From assembly GCF_019711195.1 (NCBI RefSeq), contig NZ_CP081299.1, positions 1,178,001 through 1,242,000 on the forward strand: a DNA stretch of 64,000 nucleotides. The letters are read 5' to 3'. A model generated the notes under the pieces. The model did not search any database, was not told the origin of the DNA, and saw only the letters and a program-made list of their open reading frames with translations. Of this stretch, positions 1 to 8,697 are shown piece by piece. Every line of letters begins with the position of its first letter. Position 1 is the stretch's first letter. A program made the position numbers and the translations under genes. The DNA comes from Dyadobacter sp. NIV53. Lineage in GTDB: Bacteria; Bacteroidota; Bacteroidia; Cytophagales; Spirosomataceae.

Positions 1-638
1 ACGGCATCTTTCACCCATCGGGTAGATGAAACAAACAGATCGAAAGGTGCAATGAACCCCAATTCATGAAATTCTGAGTTATATGGAACATCTTCGTAAA
101 CCCCAACCACTTTGACATCCAGATCCTTATTGATTTTCATCATCTTATCAACCGGGTCGGAATTCTTGAAAAAAGCTTTTGCTACTGATTCGGAAAGCAG
201 GATCGTTGCCGGATCTTTTAGCCCGGAAGCACTCCCGCTGATTATTTTCAAAGAAAGCATTTCTGCTGCACCAACTGACATGAAATTACCTGGCTGTGTA
301 AAACTCAATGCGCCATACGCCAGCGTATGCTTTTGTAGCCAGGATGTAATCACCACACGGTCAAAATCTGCATCAAAGTTAGTTTGCAACTCCTTGAACA
401 ACGGCGCCGGAAGATTATTACCCGTATTTATCTCTCCGTCCAGGGTTTGCTGCTGCACTACACGCGCAATTCCCTGGTAATTTTCATGGTATTTATTAAA
501 CGACAATTCATCATAAATCCACAGGCCAATCAACATAGCGACTGTCATTCCGACGGCAAGCCCGCCAATATTGATTACGGAATAACTCCTGCTTCTGGCA
601 AGATTGCGCCAGGCAATTTTAAAGTAATTTCTGATCAT
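1..638 (-). CDS. ABC transporter permease (MacB/FtsX type), N-terminal part
   Basis: Reading the minus strand from the ATG at 638 gives an open frame to the window edge, about 212 residues. It starts MIRNYFKIAWRNL, the usual opening of Bacteroidota MacB-like permeases, followed by a first membrane helix (about residues 17-40, motif NIGGLAVGMTVAMLIGLWI) and an extracytoplasmic MacB_PCD-like domain. Family members are about 790 residues with four membrane helices and take part in export or lipoprotein/antimicrobial transport, so most of the C-terminus lies outside the window. The IS3-family element begins about 95 bp upstream of its start and may separate it from its native promoter. The family assignment is firm; the substrate is unknown. 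Confidence 0.85.
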   Translation of the reverse strand, partial: MIRNYFKIAWRNLARSRSYSVINIGGLAVGMTVAMLIGLWIYDELSFNKYHENYQGIARVVQQQTLDGEINTGNNLPAPLFKELQTNFDADFDRVVITSWLQKHTLAYGALSFTQPGNFMSVGAAEMLSLKIISGSASGLKDPATILLSESVAKAFFKNSDPVDKMMKINKDLDVKVVGVYEDVPYNSEFHELGFIAPFDLFVSSTRWVKDA

Positions 639-757
639 AACAACGTTACCGGATATTGCAAGAAAAGGTGTTAGTACGAAGTTGTTACTTACATCCTGTC
701 ATTAAGTTCAAAACTAACATCTGGTTATGGAATTGCAACAATAAAGAGGACAAAATG

Positions 758-1588
758 TTAAGCCGCAATTTTCTGCATATTTAAAAGTTCTTCAAATTCT
801 TTTGGTGACATGTACCCGAGGGCAGAATGAAGCCTCTTTCTATTATACCAGGTTTCAATATATTCAAATACAATTATTGCTGCCTGGTGTTTATTAATAA
901 AAGTATTTTGGTAAACACATTCTGCTTTTAAGGTCTTAAAAAAACTTTCAGCAACCGCATTATCCCAACAATTTCCTTTTCTGCTCATGCTTCTTATTAC
1001 CAGTGGGCTTTTGTCCAGCAAACTTTTAAATTCGTTGCAGGCGTATTGAATTCCCCTATCCGAATGGAAAATTAATTCACAGGTTACGCTTCTATTTTTC
1101 AGAGCCATTTTCCACGCAGGTATCACAGTATCAATAGCTTTCATTGTTGAACTAAGCGCCCATCCAATTACTCTCCTGTCAGCTAAATCCAGTACTATGG
1201 TGAGATATAGCCAACCTTGCGTCGTTTTAATGTATGTGATGTCAGACACCCACGCAGTAGCTATTTTTTCTACTTTAAATTGCCTGTTAAGCTTATTTGC
1301 TACAACCGGATATGTATGTTCAGAATCTGTTGTGACACGGAATTTTCTCTTGACAATACTTCTTATTTTTGCTTTCTTCATCAGTCTGGCGACCCTTGGA
1401 CGGGACACTTTCACCCCCAGTTTGTACAATTCCTGAGTGACCCTGGGGCTTCCGTACGTTTGTTTACTATCCCCATGAATAACAATTATTTTATCGATAA
1501 GGGTCTGATTTTCAATAGCTGTATCCGATAGTTTATTGCTCAGCCAAGTATAAAACCTGCTTCTGCTTACCTTAAAAACCATGCACAT
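758..1588 (-). CDS. IS3-family transposase OrfB (DDE integrase core)
   Basis: The second ORF of the IS encodes the catalytic half of the OrfAB transposase. The rve/DDE core is visible: WVSDITYIKT (first Asp), FHSDRGIQY (second Asp) and NCWDNAVAESFFKTLK (Glu). The ATG at 1588 is probably not the true N-terminus: reading the same frame upstream to 1669 gives an HTH_21-type lead-in containing IKDHRKIFPIEKMCMVF, which joins orfA through the slippery site. The active protein is therefore most likely the OrfAB fusion. The frame is intact with no internal stop, so the copy may be mobile. Confidence 0.92.
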   Translation of the reverse strand: MCMVFKVSRSRFYTWLSNKLSDTAIENQTLIDKIIVIHGDSKQTYGSPRVTQELYKLGVKVSRPRVARLMKKAKIRSIVKRKFRVTTDSEHTYPVVANKLNRQFKVEKIATAWVSDITYIKTTQGWLYLTIVLDLADRRVIGWALSSTMKAIDTVIPAWKMALKNRSVTCELIFHSDRGIQYACNEFKSLLDKSPLVIRSMSRKGNCWDNAVAESFFKTLKAECVYQNTFINKHQAAIIVFEYIETWYNRKRLHSALGYMSPKEFEELLNMQKIAA

Positions 1589-1620
1589 TTTCTCAATGGG
1601 AAATATTTTCCGGTGATCCT

Positions 1621-1935
1621 TTATGAACCCGAATATTTGCCATCGCTCCTGGAGAAAATGCCTACAGCCTTTTTTAAGATATCTCGTTCAAGTTGTGTGT
1701 CGCGGAGTTCTTTCCTTAGCCGGGCCAATTCCTGTTCCGTTTCACTTAAAATCACCTTTCCGTTGCCAGGAAAACTACCGTTTTGTTTCGCAGAAAACTC
1801 TCTACGCCAGCGGTATAGCATAGCAGGTGGAACATCCAATTCTTTTGCCAGTGCAGCAAGGTCTGTGCGGCTATTGCTTAGTTCAACGCTCATCAGTTTG
1901 AACTCCTTGTCAAATACTCTTCTTTCTCCAGACAT
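1621..1935 (-). CDS. IS3-family OrfA (HTH DNA-binding protein)
   Basis: 104 residues. The N-terminal part (about residues 8-50) has the HTH_Tnp_1 pattern with LAKELDVPPAMLYRWRREF as recognition region; the C-terminal part (about 65-92) is a leucine-zipper-like heptad segment. OrfA binds the terminal repeats and restrains transposition, and its N-terminus is shared with the OrfAB fusion. Its last codons after the slippery heptamer encode a short unrelated tail. It is transcribed in the same direction as orfB and the two frames join in the -1 direction. Confidence 0.9.
   Translation of the reverse strand: MSGERRVFDKEFKLMSVELSNSRTDLAALAKELDVPPAMLYRWRREFSAKQNGSFPGNGKVILSETEQELARLRKELRDTQLERDILKKAVGIFSRSDGKYSGS
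1669..1675 (-). promoter_or_regulatory. Programmed -1 frameshift signal A AAA AAG
   Basis: On the minus strand the orfA codons TTA AAA AAG create the slippery heptamer A-AAA-AAG. A -1 slip here continues in the orfB frame (codon from 1669; 1669-1588 = 81, a multiple of three) without meeting a stop. This is the classic IS3-family mechanism for OrfAB production. Confidence 0.85.
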
Positions 1936-1988
1936 AAGTGTTAAGTTATAAAAGTTTCACTTAACTCAATGTCCACTTAAAGGTAGCA

Positions 1989-2333
1989 AGTCCAGTTAAG
2001 CCACTTGCCGGGGAAAGTATAATTGTTATCAAACACCTGAATTTCTGCGGATACTTAGAGCCTGTCCAACATGAATTCTGTAAGTTCAGGCAACCTTTTA
2101 AGTAATACATGTGTCCATAAGTTAAAAAAACTAGCAGATGAACTATGAGAACACCAGTGCAATCGGGCAGCCCTCTCAGTATCATACCGAAAACGCGTCA
2201 ATACCAATGCCAGGTAAAAAGCCGGAAAATTTGCAGAAATTTGCGGAGTACTGGTTTTGGCCTTTGAGATTACCATTCCAGCATTTTTGGCCGGACATTT
2301 TTCATCAGCACATCAAAAATTCAGACGAAAAAA
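1989..2333. other. 345-bp gap with possible relic of an IS end
   Basis: No convincing gene. At 2057-2070 the sequence TTA-GAGCCTGTCCAAC resembles the way the IS5-family copies start in this window (TTA-GAGTGTGTTGGG), and a 73-codon minus-strand frame (2055-2276, containing FRYDTERAARLHW) ends at it. It may be the tail of another dead insertion sequence, but I do not recognise the protein. The promoter of the downstream operon must lie in this gap or in the IS; no clear TAnnTTTG box was found. Confidence 0.3.
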
Positions 2334-3305
2334 ATGACCTTCCCTGTTCAGAGAAATGAATTCAGTAAAGACGAAGAAAATAACGCGCATTTCCTTTTCA
2401 GGTTTTACATATATCAAAAAGAACGGTTTCCAATATTCGGGCATGGATTGCTCGTTGCCGCATTCAGTTTTTCGGCAGTTTCCTATTCCCGGATATGCCG
2501 GGGGAGTACCGGATTTGTGGACTGGAAAATATTTGCAACAGGAATTTTCACTACGGTTACTTTATTCTTCCTCGTCCGGATTTTCGATGAATTCAAAGAC
2601 GCCGAAGATGATGCAAAATACCGGAAAACACTTCCTGTTCCGCGAGGATTAGTCTCCTTCCGGGAATTGATGATTATGGGTGTAATCGTGACAGTTGCCC
2701 AGCTCCTCCTGAACCTGTTCTTCTTTCCAAAAATGCTGCTGATCTATGCCGTCATCATTGGGTATCTGCTATTGATGGGGAAAGAATTTTTCATATCCGA
2801 TTGGCTCAAAAAACATCAGTTCTGGTACATTACTTCGCATATGTTCATCATTCCGCTCATTGATATCTATGCCAGCGGGCTGGACTGGCTCCTTGCTAAT
2901 GCAAAAGCGCCTGCGGGATTATTTTTCTTCTTTGCCGTATCCTACATGAATGGAATTGTCCTTGAAATTGGCAGGAAAATAAGAACGCCCGAAAAGGAAT
3001 TTGAGGGAGTACTCACTTACACATCCATGCTTGGAATCAACAAGGCCATATGGCTTTGGGTATTTATTCTTATCATTACACTTGTTCTAAGCATTGCTGC
3101 ATCTGTTTTCGCCGGATATGGCAAAACAGCCTTTATTGTTCTTGGAACTATTTTCGTGCTCTGTGTGATCCCAGCTTTTTTATTTTTAGAAAAAAGGACT
3201 GAAAAGCTGTCAAAAATAATCGAGTACGCATCTGCATTCTGGACTCTTGCCATGTACCTGACTCTCGGTGGAGGGCCTATGATTTCAAAATTATTGTTTG
3301 AATAA
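2334..3305 (+). CDS. UbiA-family prenyltransferase
   Basis: 323 residues with seven to nine hydrophobic segments. The first Asp-rich polyprenyl-diphosphate site is recognisable near residues 83-93 (RIFDEFKDAEDD followed by YRKTLPVPRG), and a second conserved loop is EIGRKIRTPEKEFEGVLTY near 212-230. UbiA enzymes transfer a prenyl chain from a polyprenyl diphosphate to an acceptor in the membrane. This one is far from the quinone-pathway genes and is the first gene of an operon: its stop overlaps the next ATG by one base. The start is the ATG at 2334; the family-like region begins at FLFRFYIYQKERFP. The acceptor is unknown. Confidence 0.85.
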   Translation: MTFPVQRNEFSKDEENNAHFLFRFYIYQKERFPIFGHGLLVAAFSFSAVSYSRICRGSTGFVDWKIFATGIFTTVTLFFLVRIFDEFKDAEDDAKYRKTLPVPRGLVSFRELMIMGVIVTVAQLLLNLFFFPKMLLIYAVIIGYLLLMGKEFFISDWLKKHQFWYITSHMFIIPLIDIYASGLDWLLANAKAPAGLFFFFAVSYMNGIVLEIGRKIRTPEKEFEGVLTYTSMLGINKAIWLWVFILIITLVLSIAASVFAGYGKTAFIVLGTIFVLCVIPAFLFLEKRTEKLSKIIEYASAFWTLAMYLTLGGGPMISKLLFE

Positions 3306-5908
3306 TGTATTTCATCTCTGATTCAGAAAAAGTGCCGGGTTTTACGATTGGCGGAAAAGCAAAAAATCTTTTCCGGTTGAAAGAAATTGGGATGAACGTT
3401 CCCAAATTTGCAGTAATTCCCTGGGAAGTTTTGCAGGAAATGATCCCGGCAGATATTTTGAATCGCGGTCAGGAAGAAATCTCAGCATTTATTGAACAAA
3501 TTGATATCAGCGATGAATTGCTATTACAACTGATTTCTGTATTTGGCCCAACTCAATATTTTGCAGTCCGTTCTTCGGCAACTGATGAAGACGGTGACGG
3601 TCATTCCTTTGCCGGACAATTTGAAAGTGAACTGTTTGTTTCGAAAAAAAATCTGGCAAAATACATCAAAAAGGTTTGGATCTCTGCATTTTCACAAAGA
3701 GTTGCCAATTACAGAAAACATCACAATATTTCCGGTCAACAGGGCATTGCCGTAATCATTCAGGAAATGACAGATGCCGATGTTGCAGGAGTCGCCTTCG
3801 GTGCCAATCCCGTCAACGGCAATAAAAATGAAAAGCTTATCAATGCCGTATTCGGGCTTGGTGAAGGCCTGGTTTCCGGAAAACTCAACGCTGATCATTT
3901 TGTTATAAACGGCACTACAATTTTTAGTGAATTAGCTGTTAAAATACATAAAATGAGTTTTGACAGTGAAAACGAAAATGGCATCATACAGACAAAAGTT
4001 TCTTCTGAAAAATCTCATCAGGCTACATTAGACGAGCAGCAAATTCTTACACTGGGAGAAGTGCTGGACAAGCTTGAAAATGAATTTAACCAGCCGCAGG
4101 ATATTGAGTTTGCATTTAAAAACCAAACCTTGTATTTGCTGCAAACCCGGCCGATCACTACACTGAAACCGCAAAATGACGAAACCGGCGAGTATATTCT
4201 CTGGGATAACAGCAACATTATTGAGTCGTATCCGGGCGTAACAACACCTTTGACCTTTTCCTTTATCAGCAAATCCTACGAAACGGCGTATAAGCTTTTC
4301 AGTATTTATCTTGGTGTAAGCGAAAATGTTATTGAAGATAATGAGACCGTTTTTTCCAATACTTTGGGTTTTATAAACGGAAGAGTCTATTATAATCTCA
4401 AAACCTGGTACCACATGCTCGCAATGCTTCCCGGATACAGCATCAACGCCCGTTTTATGGAAAAAATGATGGGTGTCAAAGAACGGTTTGATATTCCGGA
4501 AACTTATCGTTTGTCAAAAGGAAAAGCTTGGTGGAGTATTGCAAAAATGGCAGTACGTATGTTTTTTCGTTTTCTTTCATTGCCTCGTAAAAAGAAGGAA
4601 TTTATGTTATTACTGGATAAGACAATCCTGCAATACAAAACGATCAATTATTCCGGTAAAAATGCGGGTGAGCTGATGCTCCTGTATCGCAATTTTGAAA
4701 AAACGTTGTTGCTGGAATGGAAGGCTCCGTTATTGAATGATTTTTTCGCCATGATATGGTTCGGGATATTACAAAAACAGTGTGAAAAATATATCGATCA
4801 AAATCCTAATATTCACAATGACCTGCTATGCGGCAGCAGCGATATTATTTCGGTAGAACCAGTTCACCGGAGTATCCGGCTGGCCACTCATATTACAGCC
4901 TCGTCCATTTTGAAAGATCTTTTTACTTCCAAAAATGAAGAATCTATTCTGAAAGACCTCACCTCAAATACTTCTGCTGAGTTTGTTGTCGTAAAAAAGG
5001 AAATTGATCAATATATCCTGGATTTCGGTGAACGTTGTGTAGGTGAATTAAAACTGGAAACGGTATCTTACACCCAGGATCCGGCCAAATTTATACGGGT
5101 TCTCAAATCCTATGTTGAGACCGGTATTACATCGGATCAGTTTTCAGGCAAAAGAGAAAACGTTATCCGGAAAAATGCAGAAAATGAAATTGAGGACAAG
5201 CTTAACCGGGATTTTTACAAAAAATTCAAACTGAAACGTACGCTTAAAATCACCAGGGAATTGGTAAGTGCACGTGAAAATCTGCGCTATGAAAGAACCA
5301 GAGCGTTTGGAATTGTGCGCCAGTTATTTTTTCATATTGGACAAAGGTTTTATTCCGGTAAGATAATTGACAATGAACGTGACATATTCTATCTCACGAA
5401 AGAAGAAATTTTTAGCTACATAGAAGGAAAAGCAGTTACACAAAATATCAAATCCCTGATTGCTTTGCGAAAAAATGAATTTAAAAATTATCAGAAACAA
5501 GCTCCGCCATCAGAGCGTTTTGCAACTTATGGCACTCCTTACCACGCCAATGATTTTTTCAATACCAACAGAGTTGAAGCACATCAGGGTGACCTGAAGG
5601 GAATAGGATGTTCACCAGGGAAAGTTTCGGGGCGGGTCAGAGTAGTTTTGGACCCCAATGAAGTTTCTTCCCTAAACGGCGACATACTGGTTACTTCCAG
5701 CACGGACCCGGGCTGGGTCACTCTTTTTCCGGGAGCATTGGGCATTATTGTTGAACGCGGAAGCCTGCTCAGTCATTCAGCCATTGTTTCAAGGGAAATG
5801 GGAAAACCCTGCATTGTGAGTGTTACCGGATTGCTCAAAACATTAAAAACAGGCGATGAAATCGAAATGGACGGAAGTACGGGCACAATCAGGATTATTA
5901 CAAAATGA
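3305..5908 (+). CDS. PEP-synthase/PPDK-like phosphotransferase (three-domain, dikinase type)
   Basis: 867 residues. The N-terminal PPDK_N ATP-grasp domain shows GGKAKNLFRLKEIG (residues 17-30), VRSSATDEDGDGHSFAGQFE (about 83-102), FGLGEGLVSGKLNADHF and the LLQTRPITT end. The C-terminal phosphohistidine swivel domain (about 765-867) has SLLSHSAIVSREMGKPC with the catalytic His at about 824. The middle domain (about 290-760) replaces the PEP/pyruvate TIM barrel. This matches PEP-utilising enzymes such as rifampin phosphotransferase, which move the beta-phosphate of ATP to a hydroxyl, giving AMP and phosphate. Length and domain order are RPH-like, but the lipid-type neighbours suggest an alcohol-lipid or prenol acceptor. 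It overlaps the next gene by ATGA. Confidence 0.85.
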   Translation: MYFISDSEKVPGFTIGGKAKNLFRLKEIGMNVPKFAVIPWEVLQEMIPADILNRGQEEISAFIEQIDISDELLLQLISVFGPTQYFAVRSSATDEDGDGHSFAGQFESELFVSKKNLAKYIKKVWISAFSQRVANYRKHHNISGQQGIAVIIQEMTDADVAGVAFGANPVNGNKNEKLINAVFGLGEGLVSGKLNADHFVINGTTIFSELAVKIHKMSFDSENENGIIQTKVSSEKSHQATLDEQQILTLGEVLDKLENEFNQPQDIEFAFKNQTLYLLQTRPITTLKPQNDETGEYILWDNSNIIESYPGVTTPLTFSFISKSYETAYKLFSIYLGVSENVIEDNETVFSNTLGFINGRVYYNLKTWYHMLAMLPGYSINARFMEKMMGVKERFDIPETYRLSKGKAWWSIAKMAVRMFFRFLSLPRKKKEFMLLLDKTILQYKTINYSGKNAGELMLLYRNFEKTLLLEWKAPLLNDFFAMIWFGILQKQCEKYIDQNPNIHNDLLCGSSDIISVEPVHRSIRLATHITASSILKDLFTSKNEESILKDLTSNTSAEFVVVKKEIDQYILDFGERCVGELKLETVSYTQDPAKFIRVLKSYVETGITSDQFSGKRENVIRKNAENEIEDKLNRDFYKKFKLKRTLKITRELVSARENLRYERTRAFGIVRQLFFHIGQRFYSGKIIDNERDIFYLTKEEIFSYIEGKAVTQNIKSLIALRKNEFKNYQKQAPPSERFATYGTPYHANDFFNTNRVEAHQGDLKGIGCSPGKVSGRVRVVLDPNEVSSLNGDILVTSSTDPGWVTLFPGALGIIVERGSLLSHSAIVSREMGKPCIVSVTGLLKTLKTGDEIEMDGSTGTIRIITK

Positions 5909-7002
5909 ATGATCAGGATTTAACAGAACGCGTCAATTTTGAAATCATACGCTACGCAAATTGCTGGGAAGATGCCACAATTTTGCTGGAAGGATTGTCG
6001 CCTGCCAATGGAAGTAAAATTTTGTCGGTAGGTTCTGCGGGTGACAACAGTTTTTCTTTGCTGACAACTGATCCGGAAATGGTTGTAGCAGTGGATATTA
6101 ATAGAATTCAACTGTATTTAATTGAATTAAAAAGAATTTGTATCCTGAACCTGGAATATGAAGAAACTCTTGCGTTTCTGGGATTTACGCTTTCTGACAG
6201 CCGGGAGAAATGTTTTCATTCTCTTAAAAACCAACTAAGCTCCGAAGCCAGATCTTACTGGGAATCGAATCTTATTCTCATTAAAAACGGGATCATCCAT
6301 CAGGGAAAATTCGAGAAATATTTTCAATTGTTCAGCGGCAGGATTTTGCCCTGGATCCACTCAAAACGAACAATTGAAGAACTTTTCAGGGTAAAATCAC
6401 AAAAGCAGCAGGAGCAGTTTTATACAGACAAATGGAATACCTGGCGTTGGAAATTACTCTTCAGAATATTTTTCAGCAATTATGTGATGGGAAAATATGG
6501 CCGCGACCCGGAATTTCTGAAACAGGTGCAAGGTTCGGTTTCAAAGTTTATTTTTGATAAAGCTGCAAACCATTTGAAATCCGGCGCTGTGTACGAAAAT
6601 TTCATCCTCCGATACACACTTACCGGTTCTTTTGATATACTTCTACCCCATTATCTGCAAAGGGAAAATTATGGAAAAATCCGGTCAAATATGAATCAGC
6701 TGTATTTAAAACAGGGTTTTGTGCAGGATGCGATCAAGCAATATGGCAAATTCAATGGCATGAACCTTTCTGATATTTTTGAGTATATGGATCAGAAACA
6801 ATTCAGGGAAACTGCAAAAGCGCTCATTGACGGAACTGAAAAAAATGGCACGCTTGCGTATTGGAATCTGATGGTACCACGCCAGATCTCACAAATCCTC
6901 CCTGAAAATACAGATTATCAAAAAGCTGATTCAGAGCGGCTAACAGCCATAGATAAAGGATTCTTCTACAAGGAATTTATTCTGGAAAGAATCATTAAAT
7001 AA
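5905..7002 (+). CDS. DUF3419 (BtaA-like) SAM-dependent 3-amino-3-carboxypropyl transferase
   Basis: 365 residues. The opening (NFEIIRYANCWEDATILLEGL, then ILSVGSAGDNSFSLLTTDP and VVAVDINRIQLYLIELK) is the DUF3419 signature with a Rossmann SAM-binding loop and acidic residue after strand 2. Characterised relatives are BtaA enzymes, which transfer the aminocarboxypropyl group of SAM to diacylglycerol in betaine-lipid synthesis. No BtaB-type N-methyltransferase is visible nearby, so the product may not be a standard betaine lipid. The ATG overlaps the previous stop (ATGA), so translation is probably coupled. The family is firm; the acceptor is inferred. Confidence 0.85.
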   Translation: MNDQDLTERVNFEIIRYANCWEDATILLEGLSPANGSKILSVGSAGDNSFSLLTTDPEMVVAVDINRIQLYLIELKRICILNLEYEETLAFLGFTLSDSREKCFHSLKNQLSSEARSYWESNLILIKNGIIHQGKFEKYFQLFSGRILPWIHSKRTIEELFRVKSQKQQEQFYTDKWNTWRWKLLFRIFFSNYVMGKYGRDPEFLKQVQGSVSKFIFDKAANHLKSGAVYENFILRYTLTGSFDILLPHYLQRENYGKIRSNMNQLYLKQGFVQDAIKQYGKFNGMNLSDIFEYMDQKQFRETAKALIDGTEKNGTLAYWNLMVPRQISQILPENTDYQKADSERLTAIDKGFFYKEFILERIIK

Positions 7003-7017
7003 AAAAGCAATTATTTC

Positions 7018-7690
7018 ATGTTACAGGAAATTGTACTTCCCTTACTTCTCGCAAGCTGTTTTCTTATATTGTTCGGTTTTGCTGAATTTCTTTATCACAG
7101 GAAAAAAGTAAAAGCCGAATGGACAAGAAAGATCGTGCATATTGGCACCGGGATTCTTACCCTGACTTTCCCGGTTTTATTGCACAGTCACTGGCAGGTG
7201 CTATTTCTGTGCGGAAGTTTTCTTATTATCCTGCTCATCAGCCTGCGGTATAATATGCTTCCTTCCATTAATAATATAGGCCGTTTTTCCTATGGAAGTA
7301 TCCTTTATCCGGTTGTGGTTTATGGAACTTACCTGATATATACACATGTCGAAAAAGGCCTGATCATGTATTATCTGCCCATACTGATTCTGGCAATATG
7401 TGACCCTGTGGCAGCACTTACCGGCAAACATTATCCCTTTGGAAGCTATCGCATTGGTGGCAATAACAAAACACTTTCCGGATCTCTGTCCTTTTTCATA
7501 GTTTGTATCCTCATTACTTTAACGACATTTTATGCCATGCCACTGGTTCCATTGGAAGTCGGTACCGGTATTTTCTATGCTATTTTAATTTCTAGTAGTT
7601 GCAACTGTTTCAGAAGCTATTGGTATTAAGGGAACCGATAATTTTACAGTTCCGGCAAGCGTGGTGTTAACCCTGACATTGATTATATGA
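7018..7690 (+). CDS. Polyprenol/phytol-kinase or CTP-transferase-like membrane protein, frameshifted
   Basis: The frame from 7018 runs to a stop at 7629 (203 residues) with about six membrane helices and family motifs RKIVHIGTGILTL, CDPVAALTGKHYPFGSYRIG and NKTLSGSLSFF, typical of the dolichol kinase/phytol kinase (VTE5/VTE6)/CdsA-like group that phosphorylates isoprenoid alcohols with CTP. The expected last helix, VVATVSEAIGIKGTDNFTVP, is encoded in the +1 frame and ends at 7690 in an ATGA overlap with the next gene. Removing one T near 7590 would restore a full 223-residue protein. Either a sequencing error or a real recent frameshift; the coupled stop argues the gene was intact recently. 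Confidence 0.75.
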
Positions 7691-8697
7691 TGGAAATAAT
7701 TCAAACCAATCCTGGACTTGCTGATTTTCAGCTTTTTGTTGATTTCCCGAAAAGCATATATGACACAGAAAGTATCAGGTTCAAAAGCCTGGAATATATC
7801 CCGGAAGAGTTTTTGGCCGTTTGTTATTTGCTTTTTAATAATGGTAAACCGGTTGCGAGAGCAAGCCTTTATAATAATCCGTTACTTCAGTACCATCATC
7901 AACGCGCTTTGACAATTGGCAATTATGAGTGCACGGATAATCCTTTGTATGCAGCAAAAATGTTGTCCCACCTGCAATCGGAAGCTAAATTTCTGAAAGC
8001 ACCTTATTTGATCGGGCCTATGAATGGAAGCACCTGGGAAAATTACCGGTTTGGGATCAGTGATGAAAACCCGGCTTTTTTCACTGAAAATTTACATCAG
8101 TTATATTACAACAAACATTTTATTGATGCTGGTTTCGAACCTATTGCACATTATTTCAGCAACATTGACAAAAGTTTTAAATTTGACCTGCCTGAAATCC
8201 TTAAACGTGAACAGGAATTCAATGAGGAAGGTGTTGTCATCCGCTCCATTGACCTGCTTGATTTTGAAGAGGAAATTGCCCGGATTTATGATTTTAATAA
8301 AGTTGCTTTTAAGACCAACTTTCTATACACTCCAATTACAAAAGATGCCTTTATTGCCAAATATGCACATACGAAAAAGTACATTGATCCGTGTTTCACG
8401 CTAATAGCAGAAGATAAAAATCAAAATCTGATTGGATATTATTTTTGTGTTCATGATTTTTTCAATGTCAAAGAAAAATCTTTAATTGTAAAAACATTGG
8501 CACGGCATCCGGATCCAAAATGGAGCGGCTTGGGCCACGTGATTGGAAATGTTATTTACAGGAGAGCAAATGCGATCGGATATACAAGCGCTATTCATCC
8601 GTTTATATATCAGCAAGGTACTTCCGTCAAATTATCTGAGAATTTTTCCGGTGTCAATTACAAAAATTATGTATTGTATGGGAAGCAGATCCACTGA
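7687..8697 (+). CDS. GNAT-like N-acyltransferase family protein
   Basis: 336 residues without signal peptide or membrane helix. It resembles the large GNAT-fold proteins found beside lipid genes in Bacteroidota: an N-terminal part with GPMNGSTWENYRF (about residues 112-124) and a C-terminal acetyltransferase-like part with LIAEDKNQNLIGYYFCVHDF and KWSGLGHVIGNVIYRRA. Members would transfer an acyl or aminoacyl group to an amine, but I cannot identify the donor or acceptor. It starts at the ATG overlapping the stop of the kinase-like gene and its 3' end overlaps the next gene by 20 bp. Confidence 0.65.
   Translation: MMEIIQTNPGLADFQLFVDFPKSIYDTESIRFKSLEYIPEEFLAVCYLLFNNGKPVARASLYNNPLLQYHHQRALTIGNYECTDNPLYAAKMLSHLQSEAKFLKAPYLIGPMNGSTWENYRFGISDENPAFFTENLHQLYYNKHFIDAGFEPIAHYFSNIDKSFKFDLPEILKREQEFNEEGVVIRSIDLLDFEEEIARIYDFNKVAFKTNFLYTPITKDAFIAKYAHTKKYIDPCFTLIAEDKNQNLIGYYFCVHDFFNVKEKSLIVKTLARHPDPKWSGLGHVIGNVIYRRANAIGYTSAIHPFIYQQGTSVKLSENFSGVNYKNYVLYGKQIH

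Larger units (their letters stand above)
734..1988 (-). mobile_element. IS3-family insertion sequence (two ORFs with -1 frameshift)
   Basis: About 1255 bp. Both termini begin TGC and match as imperfect inverted repeats (20 of 29 positions; shared blocks AAG, GGACA and GTTAAG) at 734-762 and 1960-1988. Inside are orfA and orfB on the minus strand with an A AAA AAG slippery heptamer between them, the normal organisation of IS3 elements. No clear 3-4 bp target duplication is visible (AAT on one side, AGT on the other), so the ends may be off by a base or two, or the copy may be old. It sits between the ABC permease and the lipid-like operon. Confidence 0.88.

Noticed and set aside
2055..2276. 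73-codon minus-strand frame as a gene
   Set aside because: No known family, no good start, and it ends at an IS-like end; kept only as a possible relic.
3305..5908. Housekeeping PEP synthase
   Set aside because: The barrel domain that binds PEP/pyruvate is not apparent and the operon is lipid-type.
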